Positions 1 to 13,443 of a stretch of 64,000 nucleotides of DNA are shown here, piece by piece; positions within the stretch are counted from its first letter, which is position 1, and each line of letters starts with the position of its first letter. Under the pieces are notes generated by a model. The model was not told the origin of the DNA and searched no databases. It saw nothing but the letters and a program-made list of their open reading frames with translations. This stretch comes from Hamiltosporidium tvaerminnensis. Taxonomy: Eukaryota > Microsporidia > Dubosqiidae. A program made the translations under genes and the position numbers. The stretch lies in assembly GCA_022605425.2 (NCBI GenBank), contig JAKIMF020000001.1, positions 498,501 to 562,500 on the forward strand, in the 5' to 3' direction.

Positions 1-3000
1 GTTCCGATAAAAAGTATCCTTAGGTTTTTTTTTTAATTTTTGCGCTTGAGAAATATATTATTCAGTTAATTGTACATTTATCAATGAATCAACATAAATT
101 TAAAGAATAATTCTCAAGTCGTTGATAAAAGATCAATTCGAGATGGTATAGCATATTCTCTTGTATAATTAAACAAAAATAATTTTAATGAATCACTCCA
201 ATAAATCCGAAATTGAATTTTAAATTTTAATTTTATTATAGGAAGCTTTAGAGCTAAATACTTTCTATTTTCAAGCATATATAAAACAATTGGAATTTTT
301 ATTTGATATATATCAACTTCTTTAAAAATTGAAAAATTAGAGTTTTTTGCTCGATATTGATGAATTCTATGTTTGGCAGAGATATCTGCACACTGGCATT
401 ACCTGCTATAATAGTACTTTGCTAAGATTTTCAACAAAATAATATGTCAAACAATTCTTTAAGCGGAATAGTAGGACGTGGTTCGTTAATTTGCATTGCT
501 GGCGCGTAATTTGCCTACAAAACGCAGTTTCTGCTCCAAAGAAACCAGTATTCCTACTTTTTCACATTTTTTGAACCTAATAAATTTCGAAATAATATAC
601 GCCTCTGCGAGTTACATGGAGTTTATCTAAACCTTTGGATATCATATCAACTATTACAATCTACTACCTGATTTTTGCCGGGTTCTAAAAAAGTGTGTTT
701 TTTGTACTTCCTAGGCGCCAAGTCTTCCAACTTGGGTGATCAAGGTACGTTTCATGATTTCGTATGGGGCAATACTTATATTATTATTTTTGAATTAATT
801 CTTCAGGTATTAAATGTGGTATGTTCTACGACTGCAACCTTTCATTATACCTTTATTACGTGCAAAAGCAATCAAATATAAGTTAATTATCTTGGCAAAT
901 TATTTAAGCTTAACCAAATTTATATTTATAGTTTATTTTTCTTCAAAGAATGGTGAAAAATTTATTTCTACGAAAGTCAGATTTTAAAAGCTATATATCT
1001 CAGAAAATAAATGGTAAGCCTAATTAAATAGAATTCATTTTCGATTTCAACTATTTTTTAATACATTTTGTATTTCTTCTGATTTATGAATTAAAATTCC
1101 TATTATTTTTTTAATAAATATATATTACAATAAAGGTCTCCTTATATAATATCCATTAATAGCATTTCATATTTTGATTGATTATCATAATCTTCTATAA
1201 AACAGTATTCCCTAACTTTCAATTTCTTTTGATTATATTTGGGTTGCTTTTTTTGAGAAAAAATAGCTCATATTAGATTATTAAGATCTTATTTATTAAT
1301 CTAATATTGATTTTCTTCTAATACTTAAGTATTAAATTTATATTTTGCAATCACTCATCATTTTCAAAAATTTGGGGACCGAGATGTTAGTATTAGTTTA
1401 CTTTGTAAACGAAACAACCTTAACGAAGAATTGTTTGTTTCTATCTAGAGAACCGGTTCTAATTCATAAATATTAGAATGCAAAACATCATTCAATGTTT
1501 TATTAACAGTGTTGGTTAGAGTTTTTAATATCCAACTTCTTATTGTCTTAATTAGCCTTTTCTAATTGTGCTGGTGCATATAATTCTCGGAACCTTTTGA
1601 AAATTAGTCTTATATCTAGAATACTATAAAATACATTTAACGTCTGGTTTAAAAAATACGTTGCTCGTTTTAACTTGGAAGTTATGGGCCCAGTAAAATT
1701 TATATATATTCTAATGGTTTTTAAATTTATTGAGCGCACATATTTTGCAATTCGAAATACTATAGAAACCTATTGTAAATGCAAATTACATTTAAATTCA
1801 AGATTCTCGCTTTCGTTTTTCTCATTTATGTTAATATCTACGAAACTTATAAATCAACTATAAATTTAGTTGCTAATGTTTTTTTTTGGGTTCCCGTAAG
1901 TTATTACGACTCATATTCAAAAAAAGTTTTACATGATCATTGGAGCTTTTATAATTTGTAATCGATAGACATAATATTTTTCTGAGGTATATCCACATTT
2001 TTTTCCCTAGAATGACTTGAAATATATTCTGTACTAAAATTTATTTTTAATGCCGCAGATTCATGTTTAACTAGTCCACTTTTTGAGGCACTATCAGATA
2101 TTTTATAGAATAAGAATCGTGAATTATTACAAAATCCTGGCTGATGTTTCTAAAGGTTATTTTCGTAAATTTTTAAAACCAAATGGCTAGTTTTTTGAAC
2201 AAGGAAATATTTTTTTGTTTTTCTAAAAGTGATTTACCTCTAAAACTTTCATCATGGAGGTTATATTTATATAAATTTAAACAAATGAAAATATTAGAAA
2301 CATCCCAAATTATGAATTATGTTTTATACGATTATGTACATAACGTTTAGATTTAAAAATATTTCATTCTTGTTGAACATTTAAGCAATTTTCAGAAGGC
2401 TTTTTTTGCCAGATGTAAGTTTTTTCCGAACAATATTATCGCTGGTTAAAATTACAAAGAAAGGTTTTATAAAAAATGTGTCCTGTAAAATACCGAAATT
2501 TGAAGTGGTTGGATTTTAAGAATAGTTTTGGTTAAATAATAAGCTTTATAAAATTTTCCGGAATATTCTCTGTATTTTTCGACATTCAATATCGATTGAG
2601 GTTGAACAAATATACAGAAACATATTTTCATAATGATTCTTACACTTTAATACATGTTATTTTTAATTGAGAGGTCTTGTATAGATTTTTTCTCACAAAC
2701 ATTAGCTTCTATATTGTATTTTGAATCATGCTTTTTCAAATGCCTCAAATTGGAATGATATTTAGCATGTGTTTTCTAGTCAAAACTTTATTTTTTTGTG
2801 ATTTTTTTTAGACTTATATTTACATGATATATATAAAATACAGCAGCTTAAAAACCAGAATATTTAAAATTTAATCGAAATTAAAAATTATTTTTATTGT
2901 ACAATACTATTATAAATTATAGGATGCTATTTTTATAGTGATTAATTTTCATAATTAATCAAACAATGCCTTATGATTTTTGCGTTTGTATGAATTCGAT

Positions 3001-4070
3001 ATTTATCTATAATAGATAAGTAGACGGATTGCGCATTTGATTTATGACATCAAAATGGCTTTTTTGACTGGGAAAATATTATCGCTTTGAACTATATGTA
3101 TAAAAAAAATCCGAGAAGATTAAAAAATATAGTATTTTCCTAAAATAAAATTAGGAGGTACTTTCTCGTTAACTTATCAAATTAGTTCAAATATTAAACG
3201 CGACTTTTGATATTTTTTTCTGAAATATATTTTATATTGTTTAGGTGTGTAAAATAAAGCTCTATATATTCAAAGACTAAACCATGTCATTTATATAGTT
3301 TTGTTTTCGATAGAATACGCTACTGTTATTTTTCAGGTATTTGGAAAATAAGTAAGCATATAACATGCGAAATTTTTACGCTTGAAATAGAAATTTCATA
3401 AAAAATATTCTTTTTAGATTAAACAATTATACAGAATAAAATAGAGAGAAAATATATAAAAAATACAATTATTCTTATAAAAATATTAAAGTTATTTTAA
3501 ATTTAAAAAAAATTTAAGCATAGATAGGCAATTAAAAGTTTCAGAAAGTAATTACAAGGTTTTTTTTGGTTCATAAAAAGTGTTAAAAGAGAGGAATTTA
3601 AAAAAAAATATACATACCAGATACATAGGATTCAAATATCTGTTAGGTCTTTAATTTTTAAATAAAACCTATTTTTGGATATAAGAAGTTATTTGTTTTA
3701 ATCAAATTTATATTTGTGTTACGAGAAAGAAAATCAACTGCAATCATCGGACTTTTGATTGATTATTTTTATTCTTTGCGTGACCATAGTTTTCAAAATA
3801 TTTAATCATATAATGCTGTCTTTAACAAAACTAGATTCCAAAGTAAATATTAGAACAAACAAATACATTACCATTTCCGTTTCAATCAAGATCATCACTA
3901 AAAAAGAGATCTGGCTATCAAAAAAATCAGGCAAAAACGCATAATAATGCTCCAAAGGAGAACATGAGACAAAAAATTGTTTCATTTTCACTAATTACTT
4001 TTTTAAGCTTTAAATAGAGTTTTAAAATAAATGAAAATGATAATTCGGATGAGTTATTTTATTGGTTACA
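1..4070. other. Gene-free AT-rich outer part of left arm
   Basis: Only short ORFs of about 60-70 codons occur here. None resembles a known protein, and none stands out from chance in such AT-rich DNA. The stretch is shared with 55,880-59,938 in the other arm, with scattered substitutions and small indels. I see no RNA gene or repeat array in it. Confidence 0.6.
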
Positions 4071-7000
4071 TATACTACTACTAGATAGCGCTACGGCTAT
4101 TATAGAGCCCTGATTTCTTTGACGATTTTGCTCTATTATTTTCTAACTTTCGCTTTTTTCACCTACTGTTTCACATTAAATATTTATAGAAATTATCTAC
4201 ATCATCCATTCATATATCCTGTGGTTTAACCTTGGTTCTTTTCCAATTGGGTTTATACATATAGACTTGGTTTGCCTCTCTATCAGACTGCATTGGTATT
4301 ACATGTCCTAGCCACGTTAATCTACCTCTTTTTGTTTTAGTCCCTTTTTTTTTCACGAAAGAAGTCATAAATTTCTTGATTAGTTCAACTTTTTCGCACA
4401 TTTTTTTTGGATTTCAGCTATATATTCTGCGAAAATTTTCATTCTCATGTGTCTAAAATTAGCTCATCTATTTTTCTTCATAATCCAAGTCTTTTATCTA
4501 TACATTACAACAGAGCGTATAATTGTCCTATATATATTCTTTTTCGAATTCCTACTTATTTATGTTGATTTAATCAAGCATTGTAGCACAAAGTAAACTT
4601 TATTTCCTGCTTTCATATTTTCCTTAATTACCCCTATTGCTTTTGTTAGTTTCATTTATTTAAGTTCCCAAATACAAAGCTCGATACCCTTTCAGACTTC
4701 ATTGAATCGATTTCGAAAGCATTTTTAAAGTTATTTGGCGAAAATTTCATTTCCTGTTACTTTTTTTTGTTTTATCTTTAATCCGGCTTTTGTTGATTCT
4801 GTTACGATTGTACCAAAAAGATTTTATTTTGATTTCTTTCTGCATATTTTAGTTAGATCGTCGGCATATGTTAGGCATAAATTTTTCCTATCATATATAA
4901 TTTCATTTCCTCAGATTTTGTTTTTACGAATAATATTTTCCATTGTTAGGTTTCATAGAATCCACGAAACTTATCTCCTTTCTTTAGGTTTTTGCTTATT
5001 CTAGAATCATTTGAAATATTGTTTGTTATCCATATCTTTCCTTTTCGTTTCTGCTAGAGTTAATTTTATAATTCCTATCAGTTTTGATGGAATTCGAGAA
5101 TCCCCAATAGCATTAAACATGTATTTCCGATGATTAGTATCAATAGCTGTTTATAATCTAGAAAAAATTGATATGTAGGAATATTATATTCGTAGCATTT
5201 TTCCAAGATCATTCTTTCTAAAAAATATTTGATCTGTTGTAGACTCTCCTTTACGGAATCGTCATTGATAATCTCATATAATTATTCAGCTCTTTCTCTG
5301 ATCTATTGGCAACTTTTTCGCTTAAAACTTTATCACCAGTATTTAATAGAGATCTTCTTCTATAATTAGACTTGTTTATCTTCGTACCTGTCATATGTAA
5401 AGGTATTATCAGATTTAAATCCGTTCCTCGGGCATTTCTGCATTTTTTTGATATGATTTTAACTAATTCGTATAAATTTGCGAATAATTTATCACGCCCG
5501 TATTTTACAAACTAAGCTTAAGTTTTATGTTCATCCGGTGCTCTATGATTTATCAAACATACAATGGCAGTTATTGTTACTTAGAGAGTTGGATCTTCGA
5601 TTGTTTTAATATTCTTACTTCGCTGAATTATTATGATATTCTTCCTTATCAGATTTATCCTCTTTCATGCAGTTTAGGAGGCTTTCAAAATATTTAGCTA
5701 TGTATCGAAACTTTTTGGGATCCGAAAAATTTCCACTATTCGTTTCTTATAAAATAAAGGCTTTGGATACAAGGCCTTGTTTCTCATTTCATATGAATTC
5801 ATACATTCTTCTTATATTTTTACTTTCTTCTATTCATTCTATTTCTTTTAGCCTTTTAATCCTCAGACCCTCTATTTTCCCATTAAAACACGGCTTTCAT
5901 TGGTTCTTGATGTACAGAACTTCTGTTTTATAACAATGGTATTAGGTTGTCGCATTTTTAATTCTGGCTTTGATTCGTTGATTATAACCTCCCTATACTC
6001 TTGATCGAATCAAGATCTCGTATCTCAGGTTTATTTAAATCCCATCATTTGTTCTGCTGTTTCTTTGATTGTTTTCTTTATCTTGGTCCAGATGTCATCT
6101 ATGTCAGCTGATTTATAAGGCTTGTTCATGTTTAAAGGTTTAGTCAGCGTCTTTGCATATTTTCTCAAATATTCAAATCATTCGGCATATAGTATCATAT
6201 CTTTCTAATTTAGATTTTCCGGGGGTTTTGAGGCGGATATTCGCTGCCTATAAATCATCTTAACCAAAAAGTGATCTAGATTCACCTCAGTGCCTCCAAA
6301 GCTCTTCACATTCATGACACTTGATGCCTGTTTCGAATCAATAAATACGTGGTCGATTTGATTGAATGGTATACCATCCGGAGATCGCCAAGTGTATTTA
6401 TGCATTGTTTTATGGGAAAAATAACTGCTAGAATATGTCATGCTCTTACACATTGCAAAATTGATCTGTGTGATTCCATTGATTTTGGCTCTGTATGGAT
6501 AGTTTCCTGTCAGATAATAGGCTTGCACCCTATCTCCTTTCCTATATTTGAGTTCAAATTTCATATAACAATTTTATGTATTATTTTTTCGGGCACATTC
6601 GTAGGCAAATAGGAATCATTCATAGAATGCATAGTTTATTTCTTCATTAGTATCTTCAGCTGGGTCATGAATACATATCAATTTCGTGTTAAAGAAATGC
6701 CCCTTGAATCTTATTGAGCAGAATCGTTTATCAATAGGCTTATATCCCAAAACATTTTTCACAAGATTTTTTTTATGTAAAAAATGCTGTGCCCAGTACG
6801 TTAGTCGTGTTACCGCGGTAGAACACTCTGTATTCCTTTGCTTTTATCATATCTGACCCTTTTCATCTGATTTCTTGCAGTAAAACAATATCAATTTTAT
6901 ATTTCACTAATTCCTTAGATAGATTAGATGATGCACCTAATTGAAAAAGGCTTCGCATCATCCATGTTCCAATATTAATTAGACTTTTTTTCATTATTTG

Positions 7001-7100
7001 ATTTTTTTTAGAACTTATTTATTACGTTTCGGATCCGTAAAAATATGGTTATGTGAGATAAGAGTGTTGGCTCTATGCTCAACTCCTCCTTTATTCATAG
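4070..7100 (-). mobile_element. Decayed APE-type (RTE-like) non-LTR retrotransposon, left copy
   Basis: Read on the minus strand, the order is an endonuclease region, a reverse transcriptase and a C-terminal tail. The longest open piece, 6205-6564, has the apurinic-like endonuclease motifs SPDGIPFNQIDHVFID and DHFLV, typical of the endonuclease of arthropod RTE-like elements. The reverse transcriptase YADD box lies near 4860-4870 after an ILEKCYEYN segment. The open piece at 4210-4401 has the LTWLGHV motif found near the C-terminus of such polyproteins. Stops and frameshifts break the reading frame throughout, so the element is dead. The 3' end near 4075-4110 carries short TAG repeats, as RTE-type tails often do. 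The insertion is shared with 52,843-55,880 and therefore predates the duplication. Confidence 0.85.
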
Positions 7101-7620
7101 TTGGGACCAGCAGAGCAGAACTCGTCGTATCTCTCACAAAGTTTGGTTACATATAGATATAAATATTTTATGTATAAAATAATTATGCAGTTATTTTTAA
7201 ATTGTTTTATTGAATATAGAAGATGGTTTATTAAGGCGCGAATTTAATCCACTGGTATTATTTTTTAAATTCAGTGAATAAAAAAATATCCAATTAGGAA
7301 TAGCTTAAAAGTTGGGACAAAGACTTACTGGTAAAATTATTTTTGAAAGCTTGAAATAATCTTTCACATTTTAAGTTCTAATATTGTCGTAACTTCTTCG
7401 AAGCATGCAGATTTAGTGTATTTTGGTAGAATGGCTTTGTTTTTTGAAATAAATAGCTTGGTGACCGTGTTACCAAAGAAATGTTTTGATTAAAAGGTTT
7501 ATTTATTGACTTCCGCAAGTTTTTTTCTTCAATCTTTCTTCTATTCTTATGGATTAAATAAAATAATTTTTTTTTTGAGAAAAACTATTTAATAGAATTC
7601 TAGGTTAACAAAATTTATCT
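7100..7620. other. Gene-free gap between two LINE remnants, left arm
   Basis: I see no gene or motif here. It lies between the 5' side of the APE-type element and the 3' side of the RLE-type fragment, and is shared with about 52,331-52,842 in the other arm. Confidence 0.5.
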
Positions 7621-7627
7621 TTTTTAT

Positions 7628-8668
7628 ATAATTTTATCTAAATAATAACTCCATCGCTATGCTTTTTTACATCTGGCTCTTCATTCATGTTTATTGTCGA
7701 TTCTTCTACTCTGATTACGTCATCAAAAATAAGGTATAAAATATTTTCGATGTTTGATATTTTAACACCACATTCCTAGTTATTTACTCGCTCGAAGGTG
7801 GTGTTTGTTTTTTATGCATCTCTGGTAATTAAATAACACATAAAGACACACTCTCCTTACCTTCTTCGCGATTTAGTCTCTATTCGAGTGCTCTTCTCTG
7901 ATCAGAATATAATTTTCGACTGTCTTCTTTAGTACTATCGACCAGATACATGACTTTATACTCTCAGATATTTATAGTCTTTTCACATTTGTACTATGGT
8001 ATTTTGTTACAATACCGTTCCGGTTCATCACATAAGGAATTATCACCATGATCCATTTATAAATAAGACCTAGTTTATTTTGAATAAGTCATGCTTTCTA
8101 AGCTTATCTGTTTTAACTATCTTAAGAAAGTCTTGAGATTGTTTCTTACCTAAATAAGAGTTATCATATTTTTCCTCTTATTTTAGATTAATATATATGG
8201 CTTATTAGACCTTTTTCGCCATCAGTTTGATTCCGGCGTTAATTTTAATCTTTGCATGCTCGTTATCAAGAATTCCTGCATTGAGTGACTACTAATTTGT
8301 TTCAAAACTCAAATTTATATCTATTAAGTAAGATTAGATATATGTATCGTATCATTTCATTTTTTCCTCTAGTATAACCATGGCTGTCCATTTTTTCACA
8401 TCTCGTCGTCAAATAGTCTAATTTTTCCTTGATAGTGTTGTAGTGTTGACTCTTATTTTCTAATCCCCCAGAATACATTTTTGCCCCGGATATAGCAGAA
8501 CACTGTTTGATCAAGTAATCTTACATTCCGCTTTTTAATCATTCTTAGAGTAAATTTAAACTTATCTGCTCGTTATTTTTAGTATTATATAACTTTGAAT
8601 GTAGTTTTATTTTTCTATTTCGTTGCATAGGTTAGCTAGTTGAAATTCTTTAAATTTCTTCTTTGTGG
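7628..8668 (-). mobile_element. Decayed 3' part of an RLE-type non-LTR retrotransposon, left copy
   Basis: The minus strand encodes broken pieces of the C-terminal region of a reverse transcriptase polyprotein with a restriction-like endonuclease. The open piece 8302-8514 contains LTTRCEKMDSHGYTRGKNEM, which matches a conserved zinc-knuckle-like block (ATxCDxMLxxDYTRRHNEV in relatives as I recall them). Further 3', in the clearer right-arm copy, follow LGLIYKW, IIPYVMNRNGIVTKYH and SIVLKKTVENYI blocks. No frame is continuous. I recognise the family from these motifs and cannot assign the clade (R2, CRE, NeSL or other) without a search. Confidence 0.65.
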
Positions 8669-8739
8669 CTTCATCTTTCAACCTGTATTTTATTCTTAAA
8701 AAGTTTTATGCGAAAATACAATTACTGGTTTTTGTACAG

Positions 8740-8865
8740 TAGGATAGTACACGGAATGTAAAGCAAATCCTCTATAATCTCGAATTACAATAGATTAAAA
8801 GAAACAGATTAAAAATTTAATTTGTACAGCGTCAATACCGAAAAAAAGAGAAATGGAATAAGTAA
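8740..8865 (+). repeat. Dispersed repeat ending in TAAG units, left arm copy 1
   Basis: It contains the shared core GATTAAAAGAAAC, then a degenerate GACACC-like block and the terminal GGAATAAGTAAGTAA. The same order of blocks occurs at 12,150-12,285, 33,600-33,765 and, inverted, at 41,181-41,292. The TAAG tail resembles the short tandem tails at LINE 3' ends. The mirrored copy is at 51,080-51,230. Confidence 0.6.
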
Positions 8866-9063
8866 GTAACTAAGAATACTAAGCATATATACATTCAATT
8901 TTAGAGAAATATTTGTTTATAAACCTAATAGTAATTATAAAAGAACCTAACAAAACTAGAAAATATCTATAAAACCAAGCTTTTCGTTGTGTATAATTTA
9001 TAAATATCGCTAATCTGTAGAACAATATATTTTTCGCTAAAAGTACAAAATAAAGGAATTGAA

Positions 9064-9291
9064 ATGCGGTTGAGCTATAGACTCTTAAACTATAGCTTTT
9101 GGTTAATTAAAATTACACTTGTTTTTATTTTTATAAAACGAACTAGCATTATAGAAGAAATTTACGGAAAAAGTCTTTTCAGCAAACAAATTCGAATATC
9201 GATTATCCCGAAGTGTATTTTTATATCTAAAATGAAAAAAATAAAACTATCAAGGGTTTCCAAAGATTCATTCACTTATTTGAAAGTTTGA
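9064..9291 (+). CDS. Possible small ORF of 75 residues, left arm copy
   Basis: It starts with ATG and encodes a basic, hydrophobic, lysine- and isoleucine-rich peptide of no family I recognise. The copy in the other arm (50,666-50,893) is also open, with only a Leu-to-Pro change noticed. That is weak support, since 225 bp could stay open by chance at this level of divergence. No CCC signal precedes it. Confidence 0.2.
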   Translation: MRLSYRLLNYSFWLIKITLVFIFIKRTSIIEEIYGKSLFSKQIRISIIPKCIFISKMKKIKLSRVSKDSFTYLKV

Positions 9292-10557
9292 ATAATGATA
9301 GTAATTGGAAAAAAAAGATATTCAAACATAGTATAGCTTTCTTTGTTATGTTCAAGGCGAGTGTATATTACAAAAACCTATTTGAACTTCCTAGTAATTC
9401 TGGAAAATTAAAGAAATATTGGTAAATTTCAGTGCAAAACTACGGATGGGGAATTAAATCAAATTTTAAGCCATATTTACTTGATTTTATAACATGTTTT
9501 TAAAATTATGAAAGCAATCTAATAAAATGTATCGCTACTTTTATGTTTTATAAATTGTAAAGAGGGATTGCAGGAAATAGTGTTAACACAAGAAAAAAAA
9601 AATTTCAAAATATTTTGAATAGGAATTAAATATATTTTAAGTTCAGTTGTAGAAAACTTTATCTAGGACAATCTTCAAATGCCAAAGTATTAAAAAAATA
9701 GAAATAAATTAAATTGAAATAAAACTAGGTTTTATTATCTTTTACTAATTGTAAAAGTATTTTTAAAAACTTAGAGTGATATTCTAGATACAAGTTTATA
9801 TAGTATCAACAACAAGTGAATAAACATTTAGGTTTTGGTTTTAGTATCGGTTATTAGTTTCAGAGTAATACTAAAATGTGAAACATATTATAAGAAGGAT
9901 ATAATATTGTAGTAGATTGAGAAAACTTTTGTTTTCTAAACTCTAGTCTGAATGTATTTAGACAGCCGATCAGCAAGGTATTGGAAAAACAATGAAAAGA
10001 ACTATAAAAACATATTTTCTGATATGTGATTAAGTTTTAAATTTATAAACATTATATAAGAGTGATTCTGTTTATATTTTACCCAAAAAAATCGGAAATA
10101 TGATGGAAATAGAAACAAGTGTCTGACAAAATTAACATTGTGGGAAATAACAAAAATTATAAATTCACTTAATTAATTAATTCTTGAAATCATATGCCTT
10201 AATAATTTGAATTAAACGATTAAACAATTGATTTTTTTAAAAATTTAATTATGTATTTCAAAAACAATTGCAAAGTTCGATAGATATGTTTATCTAGCTT
10301 AGAAAGCTAAAAAAATATGCTACTTTTTTATTATTCCTTGTGATATTATTAAATTTTTTTTACATTTCCAAAAACTAGAAAATAGATTAATATATATTTC
10401 TGATTTAAATTAAATTGTAATAAATTAATACCGATCTAGGAACCAGAGAAAAGTCTATATTTAATAATAGTAATTTACTTCATATTGTTATGATTTTTAT
10501 TTATCACAGTTTTTTAAATAAAATATAAGTAAGATATTCAAAATACGTTGATTTGGT
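9292..10557. other. Gene-free AT-rich stretch, left arm
   Basis: I see no gene, RNA or repeat. The stretch is well matched to 49,409-50,665 in the other arm. Confidence 0.5.
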
Positions 10558-11851
10558 ATGCAATTTATGAACAAAATAATTCAAATTTTCTTACTAAAAA
10601 TCAACTTTATATTTCTAGGAAGGAATAAAATAAATTACATTCAAAACCTAGAAGACAAGTTCCGCGAATTCTTAGATTTATATGTTGATTCAATTCAAAA
10701 ACAACTTTTTGAAAATTCGAAATATGATTTACACCTAATAAGTATTAATAATATAAACAAAACATGAACATTCATGTGCTCAAGTTTTAAAATATATTCC
10801 AATGAAAAAATTCGATCTAAATTTTCTTATTACTTCATATACTTCAAATCATTTCTTTAGATATTTTTTTATTTTCTCGTTTTACAAGCAAAAAACATCT
10901 TCTGCAATCAAATTTCGATCTACTGAGAGTAATATTGTAAAATTTAAGAAAAGTGTGTTTATTTTAGATCATGAAAACGCTTATTCATTTATTGCAAGAT
11001 TTATAGTTTTTTTTGAAAAAATATTCAAAGTTTTAAACAACTATATGACGAAATATGATGGCGTCTTTATAATCCAACCAATAAAATCAGCAGAATATAA
11101 TGAAAATGTGATGACTGAAATATTAAGAAATTACAATGATTATTTCTATTTGAATTTAGTAATTATAATTAAAAATGAATCTACAGATTTTATGAGAAAC
11201 AATATTATTTCCAATGAAAATTTCATAAAGGAATATATTAAACAATATTTCTTCGTTTCTTTGGAAGCTCGATCGGTAATACGATTAATAGACAAAATAA
11301 AACACAAAATCCAAGACATATCATTTCTAAGCTTTGATCTACCGATAAAAATCAATCGAGATGGATTTTTAAATCATCAAATAAGAAATTCTTCATATAA
11401 TATACCCAATTCCCGCACAGATAGTATGGAGAAAATTTTATATTTGTGCATCGATAAGTACGTTGTCATAAAAAACCACAGGATATTAGTCTTACAAAAG
11501 AAACTCAAACATTTAAACTTTTATCGTATCTTTAAAATTTCAAGAACTAATGAAAATGGCAAAAAAACACAGACTTGTTTTCTTTATTTATTCTTATATA
11601 CATTAGAAATTAAAAGATCAATTCATTTTTTCTCATTCAAAGTAAAAGATAAAACCCAATATGATCTGAAAATTACACTAAAGAAACACGTAAATTTAGA
11701 TCCTGATGTAATAATGTTTAAAACTATGACCACATGGGATTTTTCAAGTGACTATTATGATGTGAAAAAAGTTTTACTGAATATGATTGCAAAGAATCCT
11801 TCTGAGTTTAAGGATTTGATCAAATATATTTCTAGCAACACAAAAGAATGA
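10558..11851 (+). pseudogene. Unknown 430-residue protein gene, frameshifted left copy
   Basis: This is the partner of the open gene at 48,116-49,408. An extra A at 10,764 (AAACATGAAC here, AAACTGAAC in the right arm) shifts the frame after codon 69. The remaining frame is open from about 10,802 to the stop at 11,849-11,851. The ATG at 10,802 replaces a Lys codon of the intact copy, so it is probably not a real start. Outside one patch the two copies differ at roughly 20 positions. In the patch at 11,341-11,434 they differ at 17 of 29 residues. The N-terminus has a hydrophobic stretch (IIQIFLLKINFIFLG) that could be a signal or anchor. I recognise no domain. A sequencing error could also explain the frameshift. 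Confidence 0.7.
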
Positions 11852-13443
11852 ATAAAATAATAATAAATATTAAGTTTATGGTTTCTCAACATGATTTGCG
11901 TGATTTTTTCTATTTTATTAACTTTTTTCTCAAAATGGTTTCTAGTTTTTATATTTGAATGTCATTTTTTGCAAAATTTACATGAAATTTGATTAATTAT
12001 ACTGGTGTATACATTTTTTAGAGCAATGCAATGTTTCAAGGTTTGATAAATTTACTTCTATTTCCAATTTAAATACCTTTAAAAACTATCTGGCTATCGT
12101 TGAGTGTGTGAAATTAATGTGAAAATCATTGTTGACATTTTGGTGGGATATAGTCCAACTTTGTATCTTTAGATTAATCCCTAGCACTATGAGTATAACA
12201 GATTAAAAGAAGCCTTTCGAAATTTTCTAGTTGTTCATCCTCGACACCCAGAGGTGAACGACGAATGGAATAAGTAAGTAAGTTGCAATTATAATGATTT
12301 ATGTTGTATGAATTCTTAGAGCTGCGAAAGAGAATCTAAGCCAACCCCAAATTTCAATCTAACTTAAAAAAAAAGAAAAAGTATATGACTTAAATAACAT
12401 CCAGGTATATGCAAAAATATTGCTTGGTACTTAGAAATGTAAAACCAATATTTTAAAGTATAGATTTAGAGTACAGGAAATAAAGCCCATGGTATGGAAT
12501 AGAATTTTAAGATGTTATCACGGATATGGATTTACTTAATATCCAATGGCTTAAATAGGCTTTACTTCTTTTCATACCCAAATTTTTATTTATTTAAAAT
12601 TCGTTAAATTTTCTAAGCTTGAATAGTTCGACAGTATTTCGAACAATTATAAAAGGTTTAGATCCAAAGATTATTATATGACACAGAATCAATATAGTTC
12701 TGTAGTTTATTGTTGTCTAAAATTCCAATATTAATATTGATCTGAGAGGCTAAATAATTTAAATCTTGACTCGATTTTAAGATAAACTGCCAAAAGAAAA
12801 AAAAATTGATGGTATTGTAACCTCAGGAAATTAAAAAACTTAGATCGAATAATATCAAAATAACATCTGATGAGAATTCTGGCTTATATGATGCATCAAA
12901 ATTCAAAGAAAAACATAACCTTTATATTAATTTAGAACCTAGCTGTAGTGATAGTTACCAAAAATAAAATTAAAAAAAAATAATTAACATCTTAGTATAA
13001 AAATATATAATTGAACTTATATAGTGATGGTTTTGGCTTCATATAAATTTATGAAAACCAAGTAAAATACTCACTAAAGCACTCATATAGATTAATATAA
13101 AATTATAAAACATTCAAGATCTCTGATTTAGTCTAGACACGTTAGAAACATCCTTATAACTATTAGCTTAGCAAATAAATGATCTACCTTTTAAATTTTC
13201 GATTTATTGGAATAGCATTCAATACTGCTCAGCATATTATTAGTTAAACAAAAAAAATTAAAAATTATATAATTGATATTAAGAATCTTCAAAAGAACTT
13301 AAAAATCAAAATCTAATATTGGTTTTCCTGGTGATAAATTAGACGTATTTATTTAAAAAATATAACATTGGGAATAAAATAGTTAAAATCGAATTGAAAA
13401 TAAATTTAATCTTAATGAATTAAAATATGAAATAAATTTTTCT
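11852..13443. other. Intergenic stretch between the 430-residue gene and TRM112, left arm
   Basis: Apart from the TAAG-tailed repeat at 12,150-12,285, I see nothing recognisable here. It is matched by 46,517-48,115 in the other arm. Confidence 0.5.
12150..12285 (+). repeat. Dispersed repeat ending in TAAG units, left arm copy 2
   Basis: It shows the clearest version of the repeat: CAGATTAAAAGAAGC, then TTGTTCATCCTCGACACC, then AGAGGTGAACGACG, then GGAATAAGTAAGTAAG. The mirrored copy is at about 47,690-47,830. Confidence 0.7.

Noticed and set aside
4735-5933. Plus-strand ORFs of about 88 codons in the left LINE
   Set aside because: They are antisense shadows of the minus-strand reverse transcriptase, and their copies on the other arm behave the same way.
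10802-11851. A shorter intact gene starting at 10,802
   Set aside because: That ATG is a substitution of a Lys codon in the intact partner copy, so it is not the ancestral start.
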